From positions 1 to 5,541 of the forward strand of contig JAKUNY010000102.1 in assembly GCA_022451765.1 (NCBI GenBank): DNA of 5,541 nucleotides. Reading direction: 5' to 3'. A program made the position numbers and the translations under genes. Source of the DNA: Candidatus Poseidoniaceae archaeon. Its GTDB lineage: Archaea > Thermoplasmatota > Poseidoniia > Poseidoniales > Poseidoniaceae. The notes under the pieces were generated by a model, which saw only the letters and a list, made by a program, of their open reading frames with translations, had not been told where the DNA came from and made no database searches. Shown in pieces: positions 1 through 5,541 of this stretch. Each line of letters opens with the position of its first letter. Positions within the stretch are counted from its first letter, which is position 1.

Positions 1-577
1 CGGGACCGGGGAAGGGTTGACGCTCAGCCACGATGATGTCGAGTTCGCGTGCGAGTGCTCGGACTTCGGCTTTGTACAATTCTCGTAGGGGTGCAACGAT
101 TTTCAGCGTCATGTCTTCTGGCAATCCGCCAACATTGTGATGCGATTTGATGGTGTCACGAACACCGCCACCTGATTCGATCCAATCCGGTGCAATCGTA
201 CCTTGAACGAGGTATTTTGCACCGCATTTCTTTTGCTCGTCTTCAAAAATTCGTATGAACAATTCACCGATGCCCGTTCGTTTTTGTTCAGGCTCAGTAA
301 CACCCCGAAGAGCCTCAAACTATCGGTCTGCCGCTTTTACCGTTATGAGATTGATGCCATGCACTGCGAGCAAGGCCTCGAGTTCCTCGGTCTCATTTTT
401 CCGCATGAAGCCTGTATCGACGTAAACACAATGCAAGAGGTTACCAACAGCCTTGTTGGCGATTACAGCCGCTACGGTCGAGTCCACGCCACCTGAACAC
501 GCAATGATCGCAACATCATCGATGGTTGCTTTCATTTGCTGAATCGATTCTTCGATAAATTCAGGCGCATCAAACAT
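1..577 (-). CDS. guaAB: GMP synthase subunit B (ATP-pyrophosphatase), partial, with an in-frame TAG
   Basis: This subunit activates XMP with ATP to adenylyl-XMP and aminates it to GMP, using ammonia from a separate glutaminase subunit (GuaAA), which is not in this window. The start is the ATG at 577. The ATP PP-loop SGGVDS is at residues 28-33, followed by the family pattern VYVDTGFMRKNE. Codon 86 is TAG (complement of 320-322). Beyond it the same frame continues with clear family sequence: FEALRGV, LVQGTIAPD, IESGGG, the SHHNVGG segment, EDMTL, PLRELYKAEVRALA and finally RQPFPGP at the window edge, so the dimerisation-domain end is cut off. About 192 codons are visible of roughly 300 expected. 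The gene starts one base after the purE stop, so the two are almost certainly cotranscribed. A free-standing start just before the PP-loop is typical of archaea, whereas bacteria fuse the glutaminase in front. If the TAG is a true stop, the protein is an 85-residue fragment lacking most of the catalytic domain and the gene is broken. Confidence 0.9.
320..322 (-). other. In-frame amber codon (TAG) inside guaAB
   Basis: On the minus strand the codons read GCA GAC CGA TAG TTT GAG GCT, that is ADR-stop-FEAL. The family usually has an aromatic or leucine residue here (DRF or ERF, followed by L or F and x-x-L). A single base change from TAT, TAC (Tyr) or TTG (Leu) would give TAG. No base is gained or lost, since both flanks are in the same frame. 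Confidence 0.9.
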
Positions 578-578
578 T

Positions 579-1058
579 TCAAGCCCTGCCGTTCACTTCT
601 CGATCCATCTGGAGTACACGCTCTATTTGGTCGAGTTTATCTTGAACGAGGCGTTGTGCCATCTCATCGTTGACAAGTGCAAGCATCTGAACTGCAAGAT
701 GACCTGCGTTGTCACCACGGTCAACCCCAACGGTCGCTGCGGGAACACCGGGAGGGAGTTGAACGATTGAAAGAAGAGAATCGAACGGTACACGCCCACC
801 GCATGGGACACCAATGACTGGTTTGGTTGTTAAGGCAGCGACTGCACCGGGCAAAGCTGCGGCAAGACCAGCCATGGCGATGAATACTTTGCATCCATCC
901 TCTTCGGCTTTGTGAATAATGTCCTCAACAAATTTTGGGGAACGATGTGCAGAAGCAACACGCAATTGGTAGTTTACGCCAAATTTGTCAAGCACTTTTG
1001 TGCACTTTTCAGCAATCGGCATGTCAGACTTCGAGCCAAGTAAGATAGATACATCCAT
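579..1058 (-). CDS. purE: N5-carboxyaminoimidazole ribonucleotide mutase / AIR carboxylase, PurE
   Basis: PurE catalyses the carboxylation step that makes carboxyaminoimidazole ribonucleotide in de novo purine synthesis, acting as a cytosolic multimer. The 159-residue protein has the full single-domain fold: the GSKSD nucleotide-phosphate loop at residues 8-12, the catalytic SAHR at 36-39, AGLAAALPG at 63-71, the GVP(C)GG loop near 83-88, and DSLLSIVQLPPGVPAATVG at about 93-111. Within the second motif, bacterial class I enzymes carry a histidine (AAHLPG) where alanine stands here; my recollection is that archaeal PurE proteins vary at this site. The GGRVPF loop is about two residues shorter than in E. 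coli. The DSLxSIVQ motif places it with class I-like enzymes, not the animal/Treponema class II. An in-frame TAA lies about 30 bases upstream and the N-terminus begins right before the first beta strand, so the ATG at 1058 is a convincing start. It ends in TGA, one base before guaAB. Whether it uses N5-CAIR (with PurK) or CO2 directly cannot be told here. Confidence 0.95.
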   Translation of the reverse strand: MDVSILLGSKSDMPIAEKCTKVLDKFGVNYQLRVASAHRSPKFVEDIIHKAEEDGCKVFIAMAGLAAALPGAVAALTTKPVIGVPCGGRVPFDSLLSIVQLPPGVPAATVGVDRGDNAGHLAVQMLALVNDEMAQRLVQDKLDQIERVLQMDREVNGRA

Positions 1059-1082
1059 GACTAAACCGCATCGCGGGTAGTT

Positions 1083-1090
1083 CTTTTAGA
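1083..1090 (-). promoter_or_regulatory. Possible TATA-like box upstream of purE
   Basis: The minus strand reads TCTAAAAG centred about 29 bases before the purE ATG, near the distance expected for an archaeal TATA box serving a leaderless or nearly leaderless mRNA. No Shine-Dalgarno precedes purE, which fits. The match to the consensus is weak, and the box lies in the 39-base gap after the membrane protein gene, so purE could instead be cotranscribed with that gene. Confidence 0.25.
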
Positions 1091-1097
1091 TGACCCT

Positions 1098-1718
1098 TCA
1101 CGCTTCTTCGAACAGAAAATGCTCAAGATTGAAAATGTCTTCAGAAAAGACATCGAGATGCAACCAACATTCATCCTCATCAAACCGACAATACATGACA
1201 GCCAGTTGCCGATTCGTTCGAGAAATTGCCATCAGTCCATTGGTTGGTTTTGCATTGACGATCTTCCAATGGCCCATGCGTTTTGCATTGAGTTTGAGGT
1301 ATTTCGAAGCAACCCATTCCTTGCGAAATTGCACACCATAACCCGCTGAGGTTTTGCTTGCAACTCGAAACGTGGTCACGAACAACCCTATGCTGAGAGC
1401 AAGCGCAAACCACAAAGATGTGGCTTCAAGAAATGCGAAGGTAATCGAGGTCAAGAGCAGAATGGCACTTAGGTGGACGCCCCTGTGTAAAATAAGGACA
1501 CGACGCTGGGAAAAGGTTGAGAGCAAAGCAAGACCAAGGAGGATGTCTGAAATCAAAATGAACCATGGAACGAATGAGGTGTATCTGCCGGAAATGAGCA
1601 TAAGAACTGGGAAGGCCATTGTCAGCAATGATGCGGCCATGGTCAAGTGAGGAATTACCATCACTGCTTTTTCTTCGGATGGGTACCATCCCTCAACAAA
1701 CAGCCCTACCATGACCAT
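1098..1718 (-). CDS. Uncharacterised four-helix membrane protein
   Basis: I do not recognise this family. From the ATG at 1718 the protein has 206 residues. After a short N-terminus (EGWYPSEEKA) come four hydrophobic stretches that look like membrane helices at about residues 19-43, 48-68, 80-98 and 101-119. The last roughly 85 residues are a soluble domain: a basic part (FRKEWVASKYLKLNAKR), then a beta-rich looking part, ending with an acidic and aromatic tail (FNLEHFLFEEA). There is no signal peptide and no cysteine pair, metal motif or catalytic signature that I can name. The open frame extends upstream to an ATG at 1826, but that would overlap the divergent gene at 1793 by 34 bases and pass its promoter, so 1718 or the nearby ATG at 1712 is preferred. 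It ends in TGA 39 bases before purE on the same strand, so it may head that operon. The divergent neighbour is also a small membrane protein. Confidence 0.7.
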   Translation of the reverse strand: MVMVGLFVEGWYPSEEKAVMVIPHLTMAASLLTMAFPVLMLISGRYTSFVPWFILISDILLGLALLSTFSQRRVLILHRGVHLSAILLLTSITFAFLEATSLWFALALSIGLFVTTFRVASKTSAGYGVQFRKEWVASKYLKLNAKRMGHWKIVNAKPTNGLMAISRTNRQLAVMYCRFDEDECWLHLDVFSEDIFNLEHFLFEEA

Positions 1719-1761
1719 TGGAGTGCAGTCGAGTTCTTGTGTTTGTTGGGTATCGGCGATG

Positions 1762-1771
1762 AGGTTATATC
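1762..1771 (+). promoter_or_regulatory. TATA box in the divergent promoter region
   Basis: TTATAT at 1765-1770 is centred about 26 bases before the ATG at 1793, just where an archaeal TATA box should be if the plus-strand transcript is leaderless; no Shine-Dalgarno precedes that ATG. The motif is nearly symmetric (GATATAAC on the other strand) and lies about 49 bases before the ATG at 1718, so it could also serve the minus-strand gene with a leader of about 23 bases. The whole divergent gap is 74 bases. No convincing BRE was seen. Confidence 0.45.
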
Positions 1772-1792
1772 GACAATTCAGGACGACCAAGT

Positions 1793-2167
1793 ATGGAACA
1801 AGTCTACAGATGCGACTCTGAATCATTCCTCGCTCGTTTGGATGAGCATCGTGATTTGCACGTAATTCATCGTGGCCAAGAAGTGCAAGTCTACAGAGGA
1901 CTGTTTCAATTTGTAATCCTTACGTACAACGAAATTGGTGATGAATTGTTGGTAAGGTTCCGCCCAAGCATCACAATGCTTGGTTTGCTCATGCTTTCTT
2001 CAATTATTGTAGCAACCGCTTTCGTTGTCGCCTGGTGGTGGCTGGTTGTTGAATTGGCACTTCTTAGCATGGCGTTGATCATCTATTCTTCACAGCTGAC
2101 ATGGGAACTGTTACAACATACCCAAGAGCCGATTACGCTTCGGTCTCATTCGTCGTCAAATGGGTGA
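1793..2167 (+). CDS. Uncharacterised small membrane protein with two predicted helices
   Basis: I do not recognise this family. The 124-residue protein has a hydrophilic N-terminal part of about 55 residues (charged, with an RLDEHRDLHVIHRG stretch), then a hydrophobic block from about 60 to 99 that most simply forms a helical hairpin: first helix about 60-80, a WWW turn at 81-83, second helix to about 99. A short polar tail ends in SHSSSNG. QVYR occurs twice, at residues 3-6 and 32-35, encoded by an identical 12-base repeat. It is the only plus-strand gene here. The ATG at 1793 is supported by the TATA box 26 bases upstream. The end (TGA at 2165-2167) overlaps the convergent gcvPB end by 22 bases. 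A chance open frame is possible, but a 124-codon frame with a coherent membrane profile and a well-placed promoter in a gap otherwise left empty makes a real gene likely. Confidence 0.65.
   Translation: MEQVYRCDSESFLARLDEHRDLHVIHRGQEVQVYRGLFQFVILTYNEIGDELLVRFRPSITMLGLLMLSSIIVATAFVVAWWWLVVELALLSMALIIYSSQLTWELLQHTQEPITLRSHSSSNG
1799..1897 (+). repeat. Pair of identical 12-base direct repeats
   Basis: CAAGTCTACAGA occurs at 1799-1810 and again at 1886-1897, 87 bases apart. As 87 is a multiple of three, both copies are read in the same frame and encode QVYR in the small membrane protein. It may be a remnant of an internal duplication or a coincidence; the sequence between the copies is not obviously repeated. 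Confidence 0.5.
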
Positions 2168-3645
2168 CGCAAGCAAAGATTCCTTGCTGCATAGACTTCA
2201 TCGACTCGGCGAACCGGAGTGGTTGTCGGAGCGTTATGAAGTGTCTCTGCGTCCAATTGAAGCACCTTACAAAAATCTCTTGCAAAGGTATCGAGTGTTT
2301 CTTTCGATTCTGTCTCTGTTGGTTCAATCATCATGCACTCAGGAACAACCAATGGGAAATACACTGTTGGCGCCATGTAGCCCATGTCCAGAAGGCCCTT
2401 GGCGACATCCATTGCTGAGATTCCAAGAGCCTCTTTAGCGGGCCCTAGCGAGAGTGTGAATTCGTGTTTGGCAACAACAGTATCTGCACCGTCAACAAAG
2501 AGGTGGTCCACGCCTGCCGCTTTTGCCTCACGATGAATCGCGTGACGCAGATAATTTGCATTCAGGACTGCATGTTCAGACATTGTTCTGAGTTCCTTTC
2601 CATAGCGACGATAGTATGCCCAACAGCGGAGTATAGCGCCTGCGTTTCCGTGCCATTGCTGAATCTTACCGATGGTATGTTCGGGTTCGTGCCATGTGTA
2701 CCAGTACGCATCGACAGCCCGAGGTTTCTCATCAGAACTTGGTTCTCTTCGCGCCACAATAGGAGAGGGGAGGAACGGTGCGAGATGTTCCTTGACTCCG
2801 ATTGGACCGGAACCTGGTCCTCCACCACCGTGAGGTTGACTGAATGTTTTGTGGAGATTGTAGTGAACCGCATCGAAGCCCATCAATCCCGGACTTGTGC
2901 GTCCAAGAATCGCATTGAAATTAGCGCCATCGTAATACATTAAGCCGCCGACGTTGTGAACGATTTCAGATGCTTCAGCGATGTTTTGCTCGAAGAGTCC
3001 AAGCGTGTTTGGATTGGTAATCATCATTCCAGCTGTATCGTCACCAACGACTGCACGAAGTGCAGATAGATCGATACGACCGTCTTCTTGGCTTGGGATT
3101 TCGATGATTTCAAAACCAGCCATAGCAGCACTGGCTGGATTGGTTCCATGCGCAGAATCGGGTACGATGACCTTGGTTCGGTGGTGTTCGCCTCGATGGC
3201 GGAAGTACTCTTGGAAGCATCGAATCGCCGTGAATTCGCCTTGTGCGCCAGCGACTGGTTGCAGTGTAACCGCATCCATTCCAGCACATATTGCAAGCAT
3301 TTCCTGCATTTCGTAATAGATTGAGAGAAGGCCTTGTAGTTGGTGCTCCGGTTGATGCGGGTGGATATCAGCAATTCCGGGCAATTGGGCAACCACTTCG
3401 TTGACACGGGGATTGTGTTTCATCGTGCAAGAACCGAGTGGGTAAAATCCGGTGTCGATTCCGAAATTTCGCTTAGAAAGCCATGTGTAGTGCCGCACCA
3501 TTTCAGGTTCGGATAGTCGCGGCCAGCGAGGAAGTTGTTTGCGAGCCATGTTCGATGGTAGCTTCAGTTCTGAGGCAGATATGAGTGGTGCAGGTTGTGA
3601 ATACCCCTTGCCTTCTGCACCGTAATGGTCGAAGAGACGACTCAT
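2146..3645 (-). CDS. gcvPB: Glycine dehydrogenase (decarboxylating) subunit 2, GcvPB
   Basis: GcvPB forms the pyridoxal-phosphate half of the split P-protein, which decarboxylates glycine and passes the aminomethyl group to the lipoyl arm of GcvH. The protein has 499 residues, within the normal length. Visible family marks are GFYPLGSCTMKHNP at residues 66-79, the LQPVAGAQGE(FT) motif at about 128-139, DSAHGTNPASAAMAGF at 163-178, MITNPNTLGLFE at about 208-219, the PLP-binding lysine K266 in HYNLHKTFS followed by the glycine-rich PHGGGGPGSGPIGV, and TVYFPLVVPECMMIEPTETESKE near 427-449 close to the C-terminus. All expected motifs are present with no breaks. The ATG at 3645 overlaps the gcvPA stop as ATGA, and a strong Shine-Dalgarno stands just upstream, so the start is secure and translation is coupled. 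It ends in TGA; its last codons overlap antisense with the convergent plus-strand gene by 22 bases. Confidence 0.98.
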   Translation of the reverse strand: MSRLFDHYGAEGKGYSQPAPLISASELKLPSNMARKQLPRWPRLSEPEMVRHYTWLSKRNFGIDTGFYPLGSCTMKHNPRVNEVVAQLPGIADIHPHQPEHQLQGLLSIYYEMQEMLAICAGMDAVTLQPVAGAQGEFTAIRCFQEYFRHRGEHHRTKVIVPDSAHGTNPASAAMAGFEIIEIPSQEDGRIDLSALRAVVGDDTAGMMITNPNTLGLFEQNIAEASEIVHNVGGLMYYDGANFNAILGRTSPGLMGFDAVHYNLHKTFSQPHGGGGPGSGPIGVKEHLAPFLPSPIVARREPSSDEKPRAVDAYWYTWHEPEHTIGKIQQWHGNAGAILRCWAYYRRYGKELRTMSEHAVLNANYLRHAIHREAKAAGVDHLFVDGADTVVAKHEFTLSLGPAKEALGISAMDVAKGLLDMGYMAPTVYFPLVVPECMMIEPTETESKETLDTFARDFCKVLQLDAETLHNAPTTTPVRRVDEVYAARNLCLRHPFDDE

Positions 3646-5012
3646 GCTTTCACCTCCTCAACCCACATGGATAGCGATTGTACCAACCGATCAATGTCTT
3701 TTTGGCAGGTCTGATCGGTTACCGTCAACAACATCTGGTTGGTTTTCTCAGGATACCAATCTGATACGTCAACTCCACCAACAACGCCTTGACTCTCAAG
3801 GAAGGATAAGCAGGATGAGGTTGTAGCGGTCAATTCGACGAAAAACTCGTTGAAGTGCGATTGTTGCTCGTAAGGAAGGGATATCGATTCAATTGTTTTG
3901 ATTTGTCGCTCCAATTGCGTGCATGCAGCCATGTTACGAATCGCCAGATGTTCAAGTCCTTCTGGACCCAACAACGACATGTGCATTGCCCCCATTAGAG
4001 CAATCAGTGTTTCATTGGTACAGATGTTGGACGTGGCGCGATGTCGGCGAATGTGTTGCTCACGTGTTGAAAGCGTCAGACAGTAGGCTTCCTTGCCATC
4101 AACATCGATGCTTCTTCCGACAATCCGACCTGGCATCAAACGGAGGTATGGCTTTGTGCAGCCAAAAATACCGTAAATGGGGCCGCCTCCTGTAATTGGA
4201 CTTCCAAGAGGTTGTCCTTCACCGATAACAATGTCTGCACCATAGTTCCCTGGTGCCTCAAGCAACCCCAGCGATATCGGTTGTATTCCAACAATGAGAG
4301 CAGTGTTGTCGCCGATTATTTCCTTCAGAGAAGGATAGCCATCGTCAACGATACCGATTGGATTGGGTTGTTCCACATAAACAGCGCATGAGCCCCGAGC
4401 GCGCTCTGCATCGTTGAGGTTGATGCAACCGTTTTCATCATGTCGTAGGGTCTTAATTTCAATCCCTGCTCCTTGACAGTAATTATGTATCACTGAAACC
4501 CGATCAGGCGGGGTGAGTTCAGAAATGTACACGGTGTCTTTCTGTTCGGCCTTTCGGTTGTGTACTCGAACTGCACAAGTCAGAGCTTCTGCTGCGGCAG
4601 TTGACCCATCGTAAAGCGAAAGATTGGTGATTGGCATTTCAATCAACTCAGAAACCAGCGATTGGAATTCCCACATGGCTTGGAGCATACCTTGCGAAAC
4701 TTCAGGCTGGTACGGGGTGTAGGACGTGAGGAATTCACCTCGAGTTACAAGTTGGAAGACGGACGATGGTACAAAGTTGCGATACAAGCCTGCACCAAGA
4801 AACGACGGTTGGTCACCCAATGCAAGGTTTGCGCCGAGGAGCCGCTTTGCGTCGGCCAGCAACTCTTCTTCGCTCTGCGCATCTGGTAACGGTAGGTCTG
4901 CGACCATGCGGACCGATTCAGGGACATCGGCGAACAGTGCATCAATGGATTCAACACCCATCTCGACAAGCATTTCTTCTTCTCTTCCAAGATTCGGTAA
5001 TTGGTCAACCAT
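3642..5012 (-). CDS. gcvPA: Glycine dehydrogenase (decarboxylating) subunit 1, GcvPA
   Basis: GcvPA is the N-terminal half of the split P-protein; it pairs with GcvPB to make the active glycine decarboxylase. The 456 residues match the usual length. The N-terminal ESIDALFADVP (about 21-31) matches the family's SIEELFADIP. Further marks are FLGAGLYRNFVPS at 71-83, TPYQPEVSQG at 99-108, LYDGSTAAAEA at 133-143, GADIVIGEGQPLG with a GGGP loop in the middle, PGRIVGRSIDVDGK, LSTREQHIRRHRATSNICTN and the LLGPEGL segment. The chain ends WVEEVKA with TGA, overlapping the gcvPB start by four bases. A TAG is in frame nine codons upstream of the ATG at 5012 with no other start between, so this start holds. 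There is no Shine-Dalgarno before it. It lies 83 bases after gcvT on the same strand, so it is probably in the same transcript, though a weak AT-rich element in the gap could be its own promoter. Confidence 0.97.
   Translation of the reverse strand: MVDQLPNLGREEEMLVEMGVESIDALFADVPESVRMVADLPLPDAQSEEELLADAKRLLGANLALGDQPSFLGAGLYRNFVPSSVFQLVTRGEFLTSYTPYQPEVSQGMLQAMWEFQSLVSELIEMPITNLSLYDGSTAAAEALTCAVRVHNRKAEQKDTVYISELTPPDRVSVIHNYCQGAGIEIKTLRHDENGCINLNDAERARGSCAVYVEQPNPIGIVDDGYPSLKEIIGDNTALIVGIQPISLGLLEAPGNYGADIVIGEGQPLGSPITGGGPIYGIFGCTKPYLRLMPGRIVGRSIDVDGKEAYCLTLSTREQHIRRHRATSNICTNETLIALMGAMHMSLLGPEGLEHLAIRNMAACTQLERQIKTIESISLPYEQQSHFNEFFVELTATTSSCLSFLESQGVVGGVDVSDWYPEKTNQMLLTVTDQTCQKDIDRLVQSLSMWVEEVKA
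3650..3657 (-). promoter_or_regulatory. Strong Shine-Dalgarno for gcvPB inside gcvPA
   Basis: The minus strand reads GGAGGTGA, a perfect match to the 3' end of 16S rRNA, four bases before the gcvPB ATG. It is part of the gcvPA codons for the final EEVK residues. It is the only clear Shine-Dalgarno in the window and supports reinitiation or independent loading at the ATGA junction, keeping the two P-protein halves in balance. Confidence 0.85.
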
Positions 5013-5070
5013 AGGACTCGCAACCCGCAGACAACCCTACCAATCGCGTAGCGCTCATAATGTTCGTCAT
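5005..5070 (-). other. Possible 21-codon leader ORF overlapping the gcvPA start
   Basis: In the 83-base gap between gcvT and gcvPA, an ATG at 5070 opens a frame of 21 codons with the product beginning MTNIMSATRL and ending in TGA at 5005, eight bases inside gcvPA and in another frame. It contains three glycines. No ribosome binding site was seen. Such short frames are common by chance, so this is recorded only as a candidate for translational coupling. Confidence 0.15.
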
Positions 5071-5095
5071 TGAACCGCCAAGAAACGAGGGGCGT

Positions 5096-5541
5096 CTATA
5101 CAAAAGGAGGGCGAATTATAACAGCTTTTACCGATGAACGAGGACTTGCCGCGATGAGTACCTCATCACCCTCTCTCACCCCAGAAATATAGCCAATTCC
5201 AACGCCTGTATTTCCGAGTGAAGGAGAGGGTGCTCCGGAGGTTAATTGACCAATTTTGGAGCCATCCATTGACAGAACGTCCTTGCCAGGTCGCGGCAAC
5301 GGCCCGCGCTCAAGATACTTGATTCCCCACCAGCGCTCATCGGAGGCAGCGTGATTGATGACACGATTACGTCCGATGAATTCATGTCCAATATCAAGAC
5401 CGAAAGGGACGTTTGTTTCCCATGAATCTCGAGCCTAGAAGTCAGTAGATTCGGGAAGTTCCGGCCAACAGAAATCCACACCGCTCAGTAAATATCCTTT
5501 ATCTAGGCGCAGTGTATCCCGAGCGCCCAAGCCAACTGGGG
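5096..5541 (-). CDS. gcvT: Aminomethyltransferase (glycine cleavage T protein), C-terminal part, with an in-frame TAG
   Basis: GcvT takes the aminomethyl group from lipoyl-GcvH and, with tetrahydrofolate, yields methylene-tetrahydrofolate and ammonia. Only the last 147 or so codons are in the window. At the edge is the diagnostic GLGARDTLRLDKGYLLSG, then a stretch ending PESTDF. Next comes a TAG (complement of 5435-5437), and the same frame continues ARDSWETNVPFGLD, HEFIGR and the C-terminal barrel domain (WWGIKYLERG, GKIGQLTSG-like SKIGQLTSG, GVGIGYI, GDEVLIA). It finishes with IIRPPFV and TAG at 5096-5098, where the family normally ends. Reading through this last TAG would add about 117 residues of unrelated sequence, so it behaves as a real stop. 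The internal TAG, if a stop, would remove the whole C-terminal barrel domain, leaving an inactive protein. gcvPA follows after 83 bases; gcvH is not between them. Confidence 0.9.
5435..5437 (-). other. In-frame amber codon (TAG) inside gcvT
   Basis: The minus strand reads ACT GAC TTC TAG GCT CGA GAT TCA, giving TDF-stop-ARDS. Family-like sequence lies in the same frame on both sides, so it is a substitution-type change rather than a frameshift. It falls in the variable stretch between the GLGARDTLR motif and the VPFGLD motif. No start codon or ribosome binding site just downstream suggests a separate gene. Confidence 0.88.

Noticed and set aside
63..71. PurE alanine in place of the common AAHLPG histidine (residue positions within purE) as a sign of an inactive enzyme
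   Set aside because: The catalytic SAHR and the phosphate loop are intact, and archaeal PurE proteins, as far as I recall, vary at this site; not evidence of loss of function.
203..496. Plus-strand open frame opposite guaAB
   Set aside because: It is a shadow of the conserved guaAB frame, with no recognisable protein features.
1719..1826. Upstream extension of the membrane protein gene to the ATG at 1826 (242 residues)
   Set aside because: It would cross the divergent promoter and overlap the plus-strand gene; the added 36 residues look unrelated to the hydrophobic profile.
3024..3407. Other-frame open reading frames within gcvPB and gcvPA
   Set aside because: The main frames carry complete family motifs; the alternative translations show none and have skewed composition.
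5013..5095. Glycine riboswitch in front of gcvPA
   Set aside because: The gap is short and shows no paired aptamer-like structure; such riboswitches are chiefly bacterial.
4745..5098. Read-through of the terminal gcvT TAG into a 117-residue extension
   Set aside because: The protein already ends at the normal family C-terminus (RPPFV), and the extra frame is a shadow of gcvPA.
5167..5232. 9-base inverted repeat CACCCTCTC / GAGAGGGTG as a possible hairpin or terminator
   Set aside because: The 48-base loop lies entirely within the well-conserved gcvT C-terminal coding sequence and has no T-run, so it is most likely chance.

Overview
This window looks like a piece of an archaeal genome, most likely a euryarchaeon of the Thermoplasmatota/marine Poseidoniia (MGII) kind. 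Three observations support this. The GMP synthase ATP-pyrophosphatase starts as a free-standing subunit (archaeal GuaAB) rather than as part of a fused GuaA. Glycine decarboxylase is split into GcvPA and GcvPB. Most starts lack a Shine-Dalgarno and at least one fits a leaderless TATA promoter. Domain-level assignment is fairly secure; the lineage is inference from recalled protein similarity, since no search could be run.

Layout. Reading the minus strand from right to left: the C-terminal part of gcvT (aminomethyltransferase), an 83-base gap, gcvPA, and gcvPB, which overlaps gcvPA by 4 bases (ATGA) and has a perfect Shine-Dalgarno. These form a glycine cleavage cluster without gcvH in the visible part. 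A small plus-strand membrane protein gene (1793-2167) converges on gcvPB and overlaps its end by 22 bases. Divergent from it is a minus-strand four-helix membrane protein (1098-1718). It is followed by purE and guaAB, one base apart, a purine pair serving IMP and then GMP synthesis. Everything except the plus-strand gene is on the minus strand, and no gap exceeds 100 bases. No tRNA, rRNA, CRISPR, insertion sequence or riboswitch was seen.

Main oddity. Both genes cut by the window edges contain an in-frame amber codon (TAG) with recognisable family sequence in the same frame on both sides: codon 86 of guaAB, and upstream of the last 112 residues of gcvT. No frameshift is involved. The other complete genes end in TGA. 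Only gcvT ends in TAG, and that one sits exactly where the family normally ends, so TAG appears to act as a stop there. Nonsense mutations, assembly errors near contig ends, or amber suppression/pyrrolysine-type decoding are all possible; the sequence alone does not settle it.

Functionally, the glycine cleavage system supplies methylene-tetrahydrofolate and the purine genes are users of one-carbon units, so the neighbourhood is metabolically coherent. The two membrane proteins between them are unrecognised.
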